A stretch of DNA of 64,000 nt from UBA1930 sp943371535 (GCA_943371535.1 CALRVE020000003.1:62001-126000), one strand, 5' to 3'; numbered from the stretch's first letter, positions 18,361-26,712 are shown. Program-made: numbers and translations. Notes: a model not told the origin generated them from the letters alone.

Positions 18361-18460
18361 TTATGCAGATTATGCAGTATTTTTTTGTGGATGGCGAAGA
18401 TACTTTTTAAAGGCTGAAAAACCTTATAAAATAAGGGTTAATTGGGTTGTTTTATCCACA
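18361..18460. promoter_or_regulatory. DnaA-box-like sites upstream of gyrA
   Basis: A perfect DnaA box TTATCCACA lies at 18452-18460. An inverted near-match TGTGGATGG is at 18386-18394, and two tandem near-matches, TTATGCAGA and TTATGCAGT, are at 18361-18378. The inverted site directly abuts the candidate gyrA -7 element. DnaA control of gyrA is inferred. Confidence 0.4.
18395..18402 (-). promoter_or_regulatory. Candidate gyrA -7 promoter element
   Basis: On the minus strand this reads TATCTTCG, one change from the Bacteroidota TAnnTTTG and identical to the element before infA. It is about 40 bases upstream of the gyrA ATG. No clear -33 element is seen. Confidence 0.4.
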
Positions 18461-18572
18461 TTTTTAAGTTGAAATGTGATTATAAAATTGGAGAGTTATA
18501 CTTCAACGATTTTGCAATTTTTATAAGTGATTAAAATGCTTTTTAGCCGACTATTTTTTAAAATTAGTGCAT

Positions 18573-18601
18573 AAAAAAAGGTTCATTTTTTAATGAACCT
18601 T
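18573..18601 (-). terminator. Terminator after the M20 amidohydrolase gene
   Basis: Perfect 10-bp stem AAGGTTCATT / AATGAACCTT with a 4-base loop; on the minus strand it is followed by seven T. Confidence 0.85.
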
Positions 18602-18621
18602 ACGAAAAGTATTTTCTTTTT

Positions 18622-19803
18622 TTATAACTGAACTGTTGCACCTAACCAAGCCATTGTACCCATTCCATATTCTATCGCTAGTTCATCAATATTAAATTTG
18701 GGGGTATGTACATTGTGAATGATTCCTTTAGCTTCATTGCGAACACCTAGCCTAAAAAAGCAACCAGGAATTACTTGTGTGTAGTAGCCAAAATCCTCTG
18801 CACCCATTCGCATTTCAGTTTCCAGTACATTTTCTTTTCCAAAAAAATTATCTGCTTGTTTCCATGCTGCTGTAGTAAAAACAGGGTCATTATCAACTGT
18901 CGGATAACCAATATCAATATGCAAATCTAATTCGGCTCCCATGCCTTCTACAATGGCTTTTGATTGCTTAGTGATGAGTTCATGAGCTTTATAACGCCAT
19001 ACTTCATCCATTGCTCTAAATGTACCCATGAGTTTTACTTCACTAGGGATGACGTTAGTCGTATGTCCACCTTGAATAGAACAAATAGATAATACAGAAG
19101 GAGAAGTTGGATTGTTATTTCTAGAAATAATTTGTTGTAGAGAAACAATTAGTTGAGATGCAATTAAAACAGTGTCAGCAGTTAAATGAGGAGCTGCTGC
19201 ATGACCACCTTTGCTTTTGATAGTGATATAAATTTCATCGGCACTGGCCATTACTCTTCCTTTTCTAAAACTGAGTTTACCTAAATCCAATCCAGGATGA
19301 ACATGCATGCCAATAATACCTTGTGGTCTTGGATTTTCTAAAGCACCATCACGTATCATAAAACTTGCACCACCAGGATTTCTTTCTTCTCCAGGTTGAA
19401 AAATTAGTTTTACAGTTCCTTTCCAATCTTCTTTGGTTTCGTTCAAAATTTTAGCAGCACCCAATAAGCAGGTCGTATGTACATCATGACCGCAAGCATG
19501 CATCACTCCATCTTTGGTTGATTTATAAGCAACATCATTTTCTTCTTGTATTGGTAGTGCATCCATATCACCACGAAGTGCAATAACTCTTGTGTCAGGA
19601 TTTTTTCCTTTGATGATTCCAACTACACCAGTAGTGGCCATTACTGTAAATTCAATACCAAATTCAGTTAACTTTTGTTGAACGAATTTACTGGTTTCAA
19701 ATTCTTGATAACTAAGTTCTGGATTAGCATGTAAGTGATGACGAATAGAAATAAATTCGTCTTTATAGTTGTTTGATAGCTGTTGTATTTTTTGTTGCAA
19801 CAT
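18622..19803 (-). CDS. M20 family metal-dependent amidohydrolase
   Basis: A 393-residue M20D peptidase of the N-acyl amino acid amidohydrolase / hippurate hydrolase group. Metal-ligand motifs are GDMDALPI, HACGHDVHTTCLLG and PGEERNPGGAS, and the C-terminal HNVHTPKFNIDE carries the last histidine. No signal peptide, so it is cytoplasmic. It follows the SPOR gene by 9 bases and is probably the last gene of the leftward deoC run. The true substrate (N-acyl amino acid, indole-acetyl conjugate or peptidoglycan-derived diaminopimelate) cannot be told from sequence. Confidence 0.9.
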   Translation of the reverse strand: MLQQKIQQLSNNYKDEFISIRHHLHANPELSYQEFETSKFVQQKLTEFGIEFTVMATTGVVGIIKGKNPDTRVIALRGDMDALPIQEENDVAYKSTKDGVMHACGHDVHTTCLLGAAKILNETKEDWKGTVKLIFQPGEERNPGGASFMIRDGALENPRPQGIIGMHVHPGLDLGKLSFRKGRVMASADEIYITIKSKGGHAAAPHLTADTVLIASQLIVSLQQIISRNNNPTSPSVLSICSIQGGHTTNVIPSEVKLMGTFRAMDEVWRYKAHELITKQSKAIVEGMGAELDLHIDIGYPTVDNDPVFTTAAWKQADNFFGKENVLETEMRMGAEDFGYYTQVIPGCFFRLGVRNEAKGIIHNVHTPKFNIDELAIEYGMGTMAWLGATVQL

Positions 19804-19812
19804 ATAGTTGAA

Positions 19813-20241
19813 TTATTGGGGCAATTCGTCTTCAGGAGGTGGTGTATAATCGATAGCATCTTCAACAATATAAACACCTTGCGGAAAAAATTTATTCAAA
19901 GTCTTTCTATATTTTTCGGCATCTTCTCTTTTCAAAAAGTTACCAATACGAACTTTAAAATAAGGTGATTGAAACATAACATAAGTGTTCTCTTCGGGAA
20001 AACGATTTAACAAATCGGATTTAATTGCAAATGCTTTTTCTCTGTCGTTGGTGCTAATTACTTGAATTCTATAGCCTTTGTACTGACCCGTACTTGTAAG
20101 CATTGAGCTCCTCTTATTTACCAATATTTGTTTAGCTGTGAGCACATCCAAACGAGCATCTTTACGTACAATAATAGTGTCTTTTGCATTTACGGTACAT
20201 GCAAAAAAAGAAACTACAATTAATAAAAAAAGTTTACTCAT
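19813..20241 (-). CDS. SPOR-domain envelope protein
   Basis: A 142-residue exported protein: the signal peptide MSKLFLLIVVSFFACTVNA is followed by a SPOR-like domain (about residues 60-130: YKGYRIQVISTNDREKAFAI, then FKVRIGNFLKREDAEKYRK). SPOR domains bind peptidoglycan stripped of stem peptides, often at the division site. ATG at 20241 is chosen because it begins the signal peptide; an in-frame codon six residues upstream is less likely. The tail is proline/glutamate-rich. Confidence 0.83.
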   Translation of the reverse strand: MSKLFLLIVVSFFACTVNAKDTIIVRKDARLDVLTAKQILVNKRSSMLTSTGQYKGYRIQVISTNDREKAFAIKSDLLNRFPEENTYVMFQSPYFKVRIGNFLKREDAEKYRKTLNKFFPQGVYIVEDAIDYTPPPEDELPQ

Positions 20242-20272
20242 ATATTTCAATTTACCCATGAATTAATTGGGT

Positions 20273-21172
20273 TTAATAACCTGCTTTTGCTCCACCAATA
20301 TTTTCTATTGGATGCCAAGTGGTTTTAATTTCTTGTGTATCCATAATGAAATAAGGTGTTTCGGCTTCATCACTGTTCCATTTTACCGTATCGTAAAAAA
20401 CTGCACGTTTAACATTCAAGGATGCTTTCTCTTGAATGAGTTTATGTGTTTGAACATCGCTTTCACAATAAATCATGGTATTTATATCCATATGGTCGGC
20501 AAAATATTTTGCCATTTCACTTGACTTGCCTGTCAAAATATTTATTACTCCCCCTGGAACATCACTTGAATTGATGACCTCAGCAAATGTTACTGCACAC
20601 AATGGTTTTGTTTCACTTGCCAATACAATACAAGTATTGCCACCTGCAATTACAGGTGCTATTACAGAAACCATGCCTAACAATGAAGTAGCTTGTGGAG
20701 CAATGATACTTACTACACCAGTTGGTTCAGGTGTTGAGAAGTTAAAATGAGATGACGCAACGGGGTTTACACTTCCAAAAACCTGTTGAAATTTATCGCA
20801 CCAACCTGCATAATATATTAATCTGTCGATAGATAAATTCACTTCTGCTTCAGCTTGTGCAGCAGTTGAATCTTGCTTCATTAACTCATCAATAAACTGG
20901 GCTCTTCTGCCTTCGAGCATTTCAGCTATGCGATACAAAATTTGTCCACGATTAAAAGCAGCTTTGGCACTCCAACCACCAAAAGCTCCACGAGCAGCTA
21001 CAACGGCTTCACGAAAATCTTTTCTGCTGCTTAAGCAAACATTGGCCAATGGTTGACCTGCTTTATTTTTTGGTGTATAATATCTGCCACTTTCCGTTCT
21101 TGGAAACTGTCCACCAATATAAATTTTGTATGTTTTTAAAACTTCCAATCTTTTTGAAATTGTTGTTGCCAT
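20273..21172 (-). CDS. Truncated aldehyde dehydrogenase-like protein (ALDH16 C-terminal-type)
   Basis: A 299-residue protein with the N-terminal, cofactor-binding half of an aldehyde dehydrogenase (IYIGGQFPRTESGRYY; GVVSIIAPQATSLLGMVSVI; GGVINILTGKSSEMAK) but no catalytic domain: the ELGG and QxCC blocks are absent and it stops after IENIGGAKAGY. The frame has no internal damage and ends with a normal stop, so it looks like a genuine short paralogue rather than a broken gene. Together with the full-length gene upstream it resembles the two halves of ALDH16, whose second domain is also a truncated, cysteine-less copy. The ATG at 21172 is preferred over a TTG at 21214 that lies in repeat DNA. 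Confidence 0.82.
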   Translation of the reverse strand: MATTISKRLEVLKTYKIYIGGQFPRTESGRYYTPKNKAGQPLANVCLSSRKDFREAVVAARGAFGGWSAKAAFNRGQILYRIAEMLEGRRAQFIDELMKQDSTAAQAEAEVNLSIDRLIYYAGWCDKFQQVFGSVNPVASSHFNFSTPEPTGVVSIIAPQATSLLGMVSVIAPVIAGGNTCIVLASETKPLCAVTFAEVINSSDVPGGVINILTGKSSEMAKYFADHMDINTMIYCESDVQTHKLIQEKASLNVKRAVFYDTVKWNSDEAETPYFIMDTQEIKTTWHPIENIGGAKAGY

Positions 21173-21186
21173 AAAATTAATTTTTG

Positions 21187-21289
21187 TTTCACGCAACGAG
21201 GCAACGAATGCCAAGAACGCAAAAAATAAGAACTATTTCAAAATCACAAGACGTTGCTATCGTTGCTTCCTTAGCATCGTTGCGTGAAA
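21187..21289. repeat. Inverted-repeat element between the two aldehyde dehydrogenase genes
   Basis: The ends TTTCACGCAACGA (21187) and TCGTTGCGTGAAA (21277-21289) are perfect inverted copies around an interior of short CAACG / CGTTG repeats. A relative of the same size lies at 22773-22876. Confidence 0.75.
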
Positions 21290-21290
21290 A

Positions 21291-22763
21291 TTATTTCAAA
21301 TATGCACCTAAACCATGCAATCCACCTTCTCTTCCAAAACCACTTTCTTTATATCCACCAAATGGTGAAGTTGGATCGAATATATTATACGTATTTGCCC
21401 AAATAACTCCTGCTCTTAATTTGGTAGTTAGGTTGAAAATTTTAGAACCTTTATCTGTCCATACACCTGCACTTAAACCAAATGGTGTGTTATTGGCTTT
21501 TTCAATCACTTCATCATCGGTTCTAAAAGTTTGTATGGTTAACACTGGACCAAAAATTTCTTCCTGTGCCAAACGACTAGATTGTGCCACATTGGTAAAT
21601 AAAGTTGGACGAATGAAGAAGCCTTTCTTAGGCAAAGTACAAGCATGCTGATACATTTCTAATCCTTCTTTCTCTCCAATTTTTAAATATTTATGAATAT
21701 TATCCATTTGTTGTTTGGAGTTGATGGCTCCAATGTCTGTGTTCTTGTCCATTGGATCACCTACAATTAAAGTAGATAAACGATCTTTTAATTTTTGCAA
21801 TACAACATCATACACACTTTCTTGCACAAATAATCTTGAACCTGCACAACAAACATGCCCTTGATTGAAAAATATTCCGTTGATAATTCCTTCAACAGCT
21901 TGGTCTAATGGAGCATCATCAAAAATTATATTGGCAGCTTTGCCACCTAGTTCTAAGGTTACTTTTTTGTTGGTTCCTGCAACCGCACGTTGAATAATTT
22001 TACCCACATCGGTAGAGCCTGTAAAGGCAATTTTATTGATATCAGGATGATTAACAATAGCAGCACCTGTTGCACCTGCACCTGTGATGATATTCACCAC
22101 ACCTGGAGGTAAATCAGATTCCTGAATAATTTCAGCCAACTTCAAAGCCGTTAGTGGCGTGGTTTCTGCAGGTTTTAAAACAACTGTATTCCCTGTTGCT
22201 AAAGCTGGAGCAATTTTCCATGCAGCCATTAACAAAGGAAAATTCCAAGGAATAATTTGTCCTGCAACACCCAATGGCTGAATCTTTTTATTGGGAAAAG
22301 CATATTCCAATTTATCGGCCCAGCCTGCATAATAGAAAAAATGATTTGCAACAAGAGGTACGTCAACGTCTCTACTTTCACGAATGGGTTTACCACCATC
22401 TAATGTTTCAATCACTGCAAATTCTCTTGCACGTTCCTGAATCATTCGGGCTATGCGATAAATGTATTTTGCACGTTCCTTTGCAGGCATCTTGCTCCAC
22501 GTTCTATCGTAAGCTGTTCTAGCGGCTTTCACAGCTTTGTCAACATCAGATGCATTGGCATCAGCCACTTCACTCAACTTTTCTTCATTGGCAGGGTTGA
22601 TGGTATCAAAGTATTTTTTACTCAACGGCTTTTCAAATTTGCCATTGATGAATAAATCGTATTTCGGTTTTATAGTTGCCGAAGATTTACTTTCTGGTGC
22701 TGGTGCATACTCAATGTTAAAATCGAGTTTCACCGTATTATTCTTTTTTGCTGCTTTAGCCAT
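21291..22763 (-). CDS. NAD(P)-dependent aldehyde dehydrogenase (ALDH16-type partner)
   Basis: A 490-residue complete aldehyde dehydrogenase. The glutamate block VTLELGGKAANIIFDDA and the cysteine block FFNQGHVCCAGSR are intact, as are IIPWNFPLLMAAWKIAPALA and GSTDVGKIIQ for cofactor binding. The first 30 residues are a lysine/alanine-rich extension. It lies between deoC and the truncated paralogue; the deoC reaction yields acetaldehyde and glyceraldehyde 3-phosphate, so acetaldehyde oxidation is a plausible role. Confidence 0.92.
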   Translation of the reverse strand: MAKAAKKNNTVKLDFNIEYAPAPESKSSATIKPKYDLFINGKFEKPLSKKYFDTINPANEEKLSEVADANASDVDKAVKAARTAYDRTWSKMPAKERAKYIYRIARMIQERAREFAVIETLDGGKPIRESRDVDVPLVANHFFYYAGWADKLEYAFPNKKIQPLGVAGQIIPWNFPLLMAAWKIAPALATGNTVVLKPAETTPLTALKLAEIIQESDLPPGVVNIITGAGATGAAIVNHPDINKIAFTGSTDVGKIIQRAVAGTNKKVTLELGGKAANIIFDDAPLDQAVEGIINGIFFNQGHVCCAGSRLFVQESVYDVVLQKLKDRLSTLIVGDPMDKNTDIGAINSKQQMDNIHKYLKIGEKEGLEMYQHACTLPKKGFFIRPTLFTNVAQSSRLAQEEIFGPVLTIQTFRTDDEVIEKANNTPFGLSAGVWTDKGSKIFNLTTKLRAGVIWANTYNIFDPTSPFGGYKESGFGREGGLHGLGAYLK

Positions 22764-22772
22764 AATGCTATG

Positions 22773-22876
22773 TTTTCACGCAACGAACGCAAAGTTTGCA
22801 ACGTACGCTACGGTTAATTTAAAATATTGCAACGCAACGTAGCGTTCTTTGCTTTCGTTGTTTCGTTGCGTGAAAA
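22773..22876. repeat. Inverted-repeat element between deoC and the aldehyde dehydrogenase gene
   Basis: Ends TTTTCACGCAACGA and TCGTTGCGTGAAAA (22863-22876) are perfect inverted copies; the interior holds CAACG/CGTTG runs. It occupies nearly the whole 114-base spacer, like the element at 21187. Confidence 0.75.
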
Positions 22877-22877
22877 A

Positions 22878-23792
22878 TTAATCTATACTAAAATAATTGC
22901 TCGACTGATAAACCCCAGTTCTTTCTTTTTCTAACTGCATCAATACATCATTGGCTAAACTGCTTGCTCCAAAACGAAACCATTCATTGTTCATCCAATC
23001 TTTTCCCAATGTTTCTTGCAGCATTACCAAGTAATGTAAAGCCAATTTAGATTTACTAATTCCACCAGCGGGTTTCATAGCAATTTTTTTGCCTGTTTTA
23101 TAATAAAAATCTCTGATGGCTTCTAACATCACCAATGTTACAGGCATGGTAGCAGCAGGAGAAATTTTTCCGGTAGATGTTTTAATAAAATCTGCTCCAG
23201 CGTACATAGCAATATCACTTGCTCTTCTTACTTTATCATAAGTTACTAATTCACCTGTTTCTAAAATTACTTTTAAACGGGCCGAACCACAAGCTTCTTT
23301 AATGGCTGCAATTTCATCGAACACAAAATTGTATTCACCTTCGAGAAATTTGCCACGGGAAATAACCATATCAATTTCATCAGCACCATTGGCAACAGCA
23401 AATTTTGTATCAGCAATTTTTACAGATTTTGGTGCTTGTCCACTAGGAAAAGCTGTTGAAACAGATGCCACTTTTACACCGCTATTTCCTAATGCCTTTT
23501 TAGCTGTACCCACCATGCTTGGATATACACAAACAGCGGCCACTGTTGGTAAACCTGGATAAGCATCATGTAAATGTTGGGCTTTATAGCATAACTGTTT
23601 TACTTTCCCTTCTGAATCTTTTCCTTCTAATGTAGTAAGGTCAATCATATTCAGCACCAACTTTAAGCCATTTAGCTTGGTTTCAGCTTTAATGCTTCTT
23701 GAAGTAAAACGTTTGGCTCTTTCTTCAACACCAACTTGATCTATTCTTGGCGATAAAGTGAAGTCGGGAATCGATGTATTTATAGCAACCAT
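22878..23792 (-). CDS. deoC: Deoxyribose-phosphate aldolase
   Basis: A 304-residue class I aldolase that splits 2-deoxyribose 5-phosphate. The Schiff-base lysine is in ADFIKTSTGK and the proton-relay lysine in IAMKPAGGI; NGADEIDMVISRGKF and VKVASVSTAFPSG are family blocks. It is longer than E. coli DeoC (about 260) owing to N- and C-terminal extensions typical of the deoC-ALDH clusters. It is the first gene of a leftward run with the two aldehyde dehydrogenases, SPOR and M20 genes. Confidence 0.94.
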   Translation of the reverse strand: MVAINTSIPDFTLSPRIDQVGVEERAKRFTSRSIKAETKLNGLKLVLNMIDLTTLEGKDSEGKVKQLCYKAQHLHDAYPGLPTVAAVCVYPSMVGTAKKALGNSGVKVASVSTAFPSGQAPKSVKIADTKFAVANGADEIDMVISRGKFLEGEYNFVFDEIAAIKEACGSARLKVILETGELVTYDKVRRASDIAMYAGADFIKTSTGKISPAATMPVTLVMLEAIRDFYYKTGKKIAMKPAGGISKSKLALHYLVMLQETLGKDWMNNEWFRFGASSLANDVLMQLEKERTGVYQSSNYFSID

Positions 23793-23811
23793 AATCGAGT
23801 TTTGTAAATAT

Positions 23812-23819
23812 CAAATGTA
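23812..23819 (-). promoter_or_regulatory. Candidate deoC -7 promoter element
   Basis: The minus strand reads TACATTTG, an exact match to the Bacteroidota TAnnTTTG, 19 bases before the deoC ATG. The -33 position has only a weak TTTA. Downstream, 23840-23890 holds degenerate ACGGAG/ACACTGAG filler repeat. Confidence 0.45.
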
Positions 23820-24009
23820 AACGATTTTTTGTTAATTAAAGGCTTTTACCACGGAGTTTTGGAGTAAAGGAGTTACACTGAGAAAATTTGTTTTTTAGAA
23901 ATAATTTTCTTTGTGAGAAAAGGTTAAAAAAGTTGAATATTGAACAGAAAGTTGAAGTGAGTGACACAACAAAAGCTCAATGCATATTCTTAGGCTAGTA
24001 ACATAAAAT

Positions 24010-24039
24010 TTTGACACAACCTTAAACCAATTATTTTTA
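24010..24039 (+). promoter_or_regulatory. Candidate promoter of the rlmK-like gene
   Basis: TTTG at 24010-24013 and TATTTTTA at 24032-24039 with 18 bases between; the -7 element matches 7 of 8 positions of TAnnTTTG. The ATG follows at 24049. Confidence 0.4.
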
Positions 24040-24048
24040 CAAAATACC

Positions 24049-24993
24049 ATGGAAGATAAATTACAAATGTTTGAAAATAGGTTGCTGAAAGTGTATAAAC
24101 ACAAAAGCAAATTGGCTAAACGTCAGGGTATTACTTGTTACAGAGTGTATGATCACGATTTGCCTGAATTTCCTTTTTGTATAGAATTGTATGAAGACAA
24201 AGTTTATTTAGCTGAATATTTGCGTAGGCATGGAATGACCGATGAAGAGCATGAAGCATGGTTAGAAGCTTGTGTGGTAACCATTTGCAAATTGCTGGAT
24301 GTGAAAGATGAAAATGTATTTATTAAACAAAGAAAAAGAAAAGCTAATAGGCATGATCAATACGAAAAAACTGCATCGAAACAAGAGTATTTTACAGTGA
24401 TTGAAAATGGATTAAAATTCTTGGTGAACCTGACTGATTATTTAGATACTGGATTATTTTTAGACCATCGAATCACCCGTAAAATGGTATTTGATCAATG
24501 TGCAGGAAAACGAGTATTAAACTTGTTTGCTTACACAGGTTCTTTCTCTGTTTATGCTGCTGCTGCAAAAGCTGCAAGTGTTACTACGGTTGATTTAAGC
24601 AAAACTTACCTGCAGTGGGCAGAAGATAATTTTGCTATTAATTTATTGAAAGATGAACAGCGTTATCAGTTTATTCATGCTGATGTAAAACAGTACTTAA
24701 AGACTTTACAGCCAGATAGTTTTGATGTGGTAATTATGGATCCGCCAACGTTTAGTAATAGTAAACGCATGAAAGACATATTAGATATTCAGAGAGATTA
24801 TGCTGAATTATTAAACGATGTTTTACAAGCTGTGAGTACAGGTGGAACTGTTTATTTTAGTACGAATTATACTAAGTTTATTATGGAGGCTGATAAGATA
24901 CTTGCGTCAGGTGTGAAAGATATTACCAGAGCAACAACGCCCTTTGATTTTGAAGGAAGATTGAAAAGATGGTGTTATAGGATTGATAAATAA
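24049..24993 (+). CDS. 23S rRNA methyltransferase, RlmK-like
   Basis: A 314-residue class I SAM methyltransferase resembling the RlmK half of E. coli RlmKL (7-methylguanosine 2069 of 23S rRNA). N-terminal FENRLLKVYKHKSKLAKRQG and ITCYRVYDHDLPEFPFCIE are characteristic. The cofactor motif is VLNLFAYTGSFSVYAA and the catalytic block VIMDPPTFSNSKRM. Here it stands alone without the RlmL half, as in many bacteria with separate enzymes. Monocistronic on the plus strand. Confidence 0.86.
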   Translation: MEDKLQMFENRLLKVYKHKSKLAKRQGITCYRVYDHDLPEFPFCIELYEDKVYLAEYLRRHGMTDEEHEAWLEACVVTICKLLDVKDENVFIKQRKRKANRHDQYEKTASKQEYFTVIENGLKFLVNLTDYLDTGLFLDHRITRKMVFDQCAGKRVLNLFAYTGSFSVYAAAAKAASVTTVDLSKTYLQWAEDNFAINLLKDEQRYQFIHADVKQYLKTLQPDSFDVVIMDPPTFSNSKRMKDILDIQRDYAELLNDVLQAVSTGGTVYFSTNYTKFIMEADKILASGVKDITRATTPFDFEGRLKRWCYRIDK

Positions 24994-24994
24994 A

Positions 24995-25121
24995 CACGAA
25001 TTCATCGAATTACACTAATTACACGAATTATTGAACACAAATGAAAGGGATTGGATGGATTTGCACTGATTTTTTATTACACGAATTTTACGAATTACTC
25101 GAATTACACGAATTGAATTGA
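24995..25121. repeat. Degenerate ACACGAATTA direct repeats
   Basis: The spacer after the rlmK-like gene contains at least five variants of (A)CACGAATTA/TACACGAATT, interleaved with GGATGGATTTGCACTGATTT. This is filler of a type frequent in Bacteroidota spacers; no gene is seen. Confidence 0.5.
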
Positions 25122-25173
25122 TTTATACAGCTTTTTATTACAAAAACTATTAAACTAACTAAACTATTAAACT

Positions 25174-25491
25174 CTAAACTTCAAACTCATAATCTCTTTC
25201 CACCAAACAGATTCTTGTTTTATAATGACTGTACCATTTTTCTCTACCCAATTGTTGGGCAATTAAATGTTCGGAAACTTGTTTCCAATTTTTGATGTCT
25301 TCTACACTTTGCCAATAGCTGATGGTAATTCCAACAGATTCTCTTGCACTTTCATGACCTAAATAACCGGGTTGTTGTTGTGCTAATTCAACCATTTGTT
25401 GGGCTATTGTTACATAACCTTCATCAACTTCTGTTCTTATTGAAGTGAAGATAACTGCATAGTATGGAGGTTTGGGAGTTTGGGCTATCAT
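25174..25491 (-). CDS. Antibiotic biosynthesis monooxygenase (ABM) domain protein
   Basis: A 105-residue single-domain protein with the ferredoxin-like ABM fold (YYAVIFTSIRTEVDEGYVTI; QQPGYLGHESARESVGITIS; YWQSVEDIKNWKQVSEH). Such proteins range from heme or quinol monooxygenases to stress proteins; no substrate is evident. It follows coaE by 16 bases in the nusB-to-coaE run and is probably co-transcribed. Confidence 0.82.
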   Translation of the reverse strand: MIAQTPKPPYYAVIFTSIRTEVDEGYVTIAQQMVELAQQQPGYLGHESARESVGITISYWQSVEDIKNWKQVSEHLIAQQLGREKWYSHYKTRICLVERDYEFEV

Positions 25492-25507
25492 TGGGTAATA
25501 ATTGGGA

Positions 25508-26122
25508 TTAGGAATTTGGAGTTAGGGATTGTTTTTCTTGTGCTAAAGCAATAAACTTTTCATGTAATTTCAAGACTTGTAGTATAAGCAACTGCTGTTC
25601 ATCGTTTACAATTACAAAATCGCAGAGTTTCATTTTAAGATTGGCATCTATTTGTTTACTCATTCTGTTTAAAACATCATGTCTGCCAACCTGATCTCTT
25701 TCCATTACACGTTTTAACCGTAAGGCTTGTGGTGCATGCACTCCAATTACAAAATCTAATCCAGCTGCACTTCCTGCTTCAAACATAAGAGCAGCTTCTT
25801 TAATAATGTAAGGTGCTGTTTGTTTTGCTGCCCATTGTAAACCTGCTTCAATTGTTGCAGGATGCACAATGGCATTGAGTTTTTCTAGTTTATAAGTATC
25901 CACAAAAACAATAGATGAAAGATGCTTTCTGTTTAATTTTCCATCAATGAAGACTGCTTCACCAAATTCTTCAATTAATTGTTGTTTTACAATCGCATTG
26001 CCTTCCATTAATTTTTTTGCTTCACTATCTGCATCAAAAACAGGGATACTCAATACTTTGAAAATATTGGTGACAGTGCTTTTGCCACTACCTATTCCAC
26101 CTGTGATACCTATTTTAAGCAT
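25508..26122 (-). CDS. coaE: Dephospho-CoA kinase
   Basis: A 204-residue P-loop kinase for the last step of coenzyme A synthesis. GITGGIGSGKSTV is the Walker A motif, FDADSEAKKLM and VHPATIEAGLQW are family blocks, and the lid carries RVMERDQVGRHDVLNRM. Normal length. It belongs to the nusB-DUF1573-yajC-coaE group. Confidence 0.95.
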   Translation of the reverse strand: MLKIGITGGIGSGKSTVTNIFKVLSIPVFDADSEAKKLMEGNAIVKQQLIEEFGEAVFIDGKLNRKHLSSIVFVDTYKLEKLNAIVHPATIEAGLQWAAKQTAPYIIKEAALMFEAGSAAGLDFVIGVHAPQALRLKRVMERDQVGRHDVLNRMSKQIDANLKMKLCDFVIVNDEQQLLILQVLKLHEKFIALAQEKQSLTPNS

Positions 26123-26240
26123 ACTTTTTTAAAAACTAAAATTGAAAAAACTAAAAACTAAAGGTAGAAAAATTAAAAACTAAAATTGAAAAAAACTAAA
26201 ATGAAAAAAACTAAAAACTAAAGATGAAAAAACTGAAACT
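26123..26240. repeat. A-rich CTAAAA(C)TGAAAAA tandem repeats
   Basis: The coaE-yajC spacer holds many imperfect copies of AAAAACTAAAA(T/A)TGAAAAA. A similar tract lies at 29645-29723. No reading frame is evident. Confidence 0.6.
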
Positions 26241-26269
26241 ATAAAAATTGCATCGATTGTATTTAAACT

Positions 26270-26304
26270 AAAAAGTTCGAATGAATATCTCACTCGAACT
26301 TTCA
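26270..26304 (-). terminator. Possible terminator after yajC
   Basis: Stem AGTTCGAATGA / TCACTCGAACT with one mismatch and a 5-base loop, downstream of yajC. The following T-run on the minus strand is weak (TTTTAGTTT). Confidence 0.45.
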
Positions 26305-26327
26305 GTTTATATATTTCTCAGACTCTT

Positions 26328-26666
26328 TTATTTTGCAGTTGCTACTTTATTAATTGCAGCACTCCACTCTAAACTAATGGCACTTCTTTCAATTTTAATG
26401 TAGCTACCCGGATTCACTTCTAACTGTAAAGTATTGTCGTCATTTACTTTATTTACAGTACCGTGGATACCAGCAATAGTTACAATTTTATCGCCTTTTT
26501 GTAGGTTGTCAATAAACTTCTTTTGTTCTTTTGCTTTTTTTGCTTGTGGGCGAATCATAAATAACCAAAATACCAAAATGATACCACCCATCATTACTAA
26601 AGATACCCATTGGCTTCCTGGTTGATTTGGATTTGCCATTAATAAAATGCCATGTAAATGTTGCAT
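26328..26666 (-). CDS. yajC: Preprotein translocase accessory subunit YajC
   Basis: A 112-residue inner-membrane protein with one N-terminal helix (MMGGIILVFWLFMIRPQ) followed by the basic AKKAKEQKKFIDNLQKGD block and the small beta domain IVTIAGIHGTVNKVNDD. YajC associates with SecDF of the Sec machinery. An alternative start nine residues in (26639) is possible. Confidence 0.93.
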   Translation of the reverse strand: MQHLHGILLMANPNQPGSQWVSLVMMGGIILVFWLFMIRPQAKKAKEQKKFIDNLQKGDKIVTIAGIHGTVNKVNDDNTLQLEVNPGSYIKIERSAISLEWSAAINKVATAK

Positions 26667-26712
26667 GTTTGTTTCTATTTATTGTTCAAAAATATTGGTT
26701 TTATTTTTTTGT

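Noticed and set aside
20273..21172. Truncated aldehyde dehydrogenase as a pseudogene
   Set aside because: No frameshift or internal stop, normal stop codon, sensible residues throughout, and a known precedent for cysteine-less ALDH16 domains. Kept as a functional gene.
22274..22842. Plus-strand frames of 82 and 101 residues over the aldehyde dehydrogenase gene
   Set aside because: Antisense shadows of a conserved enzyme gene.
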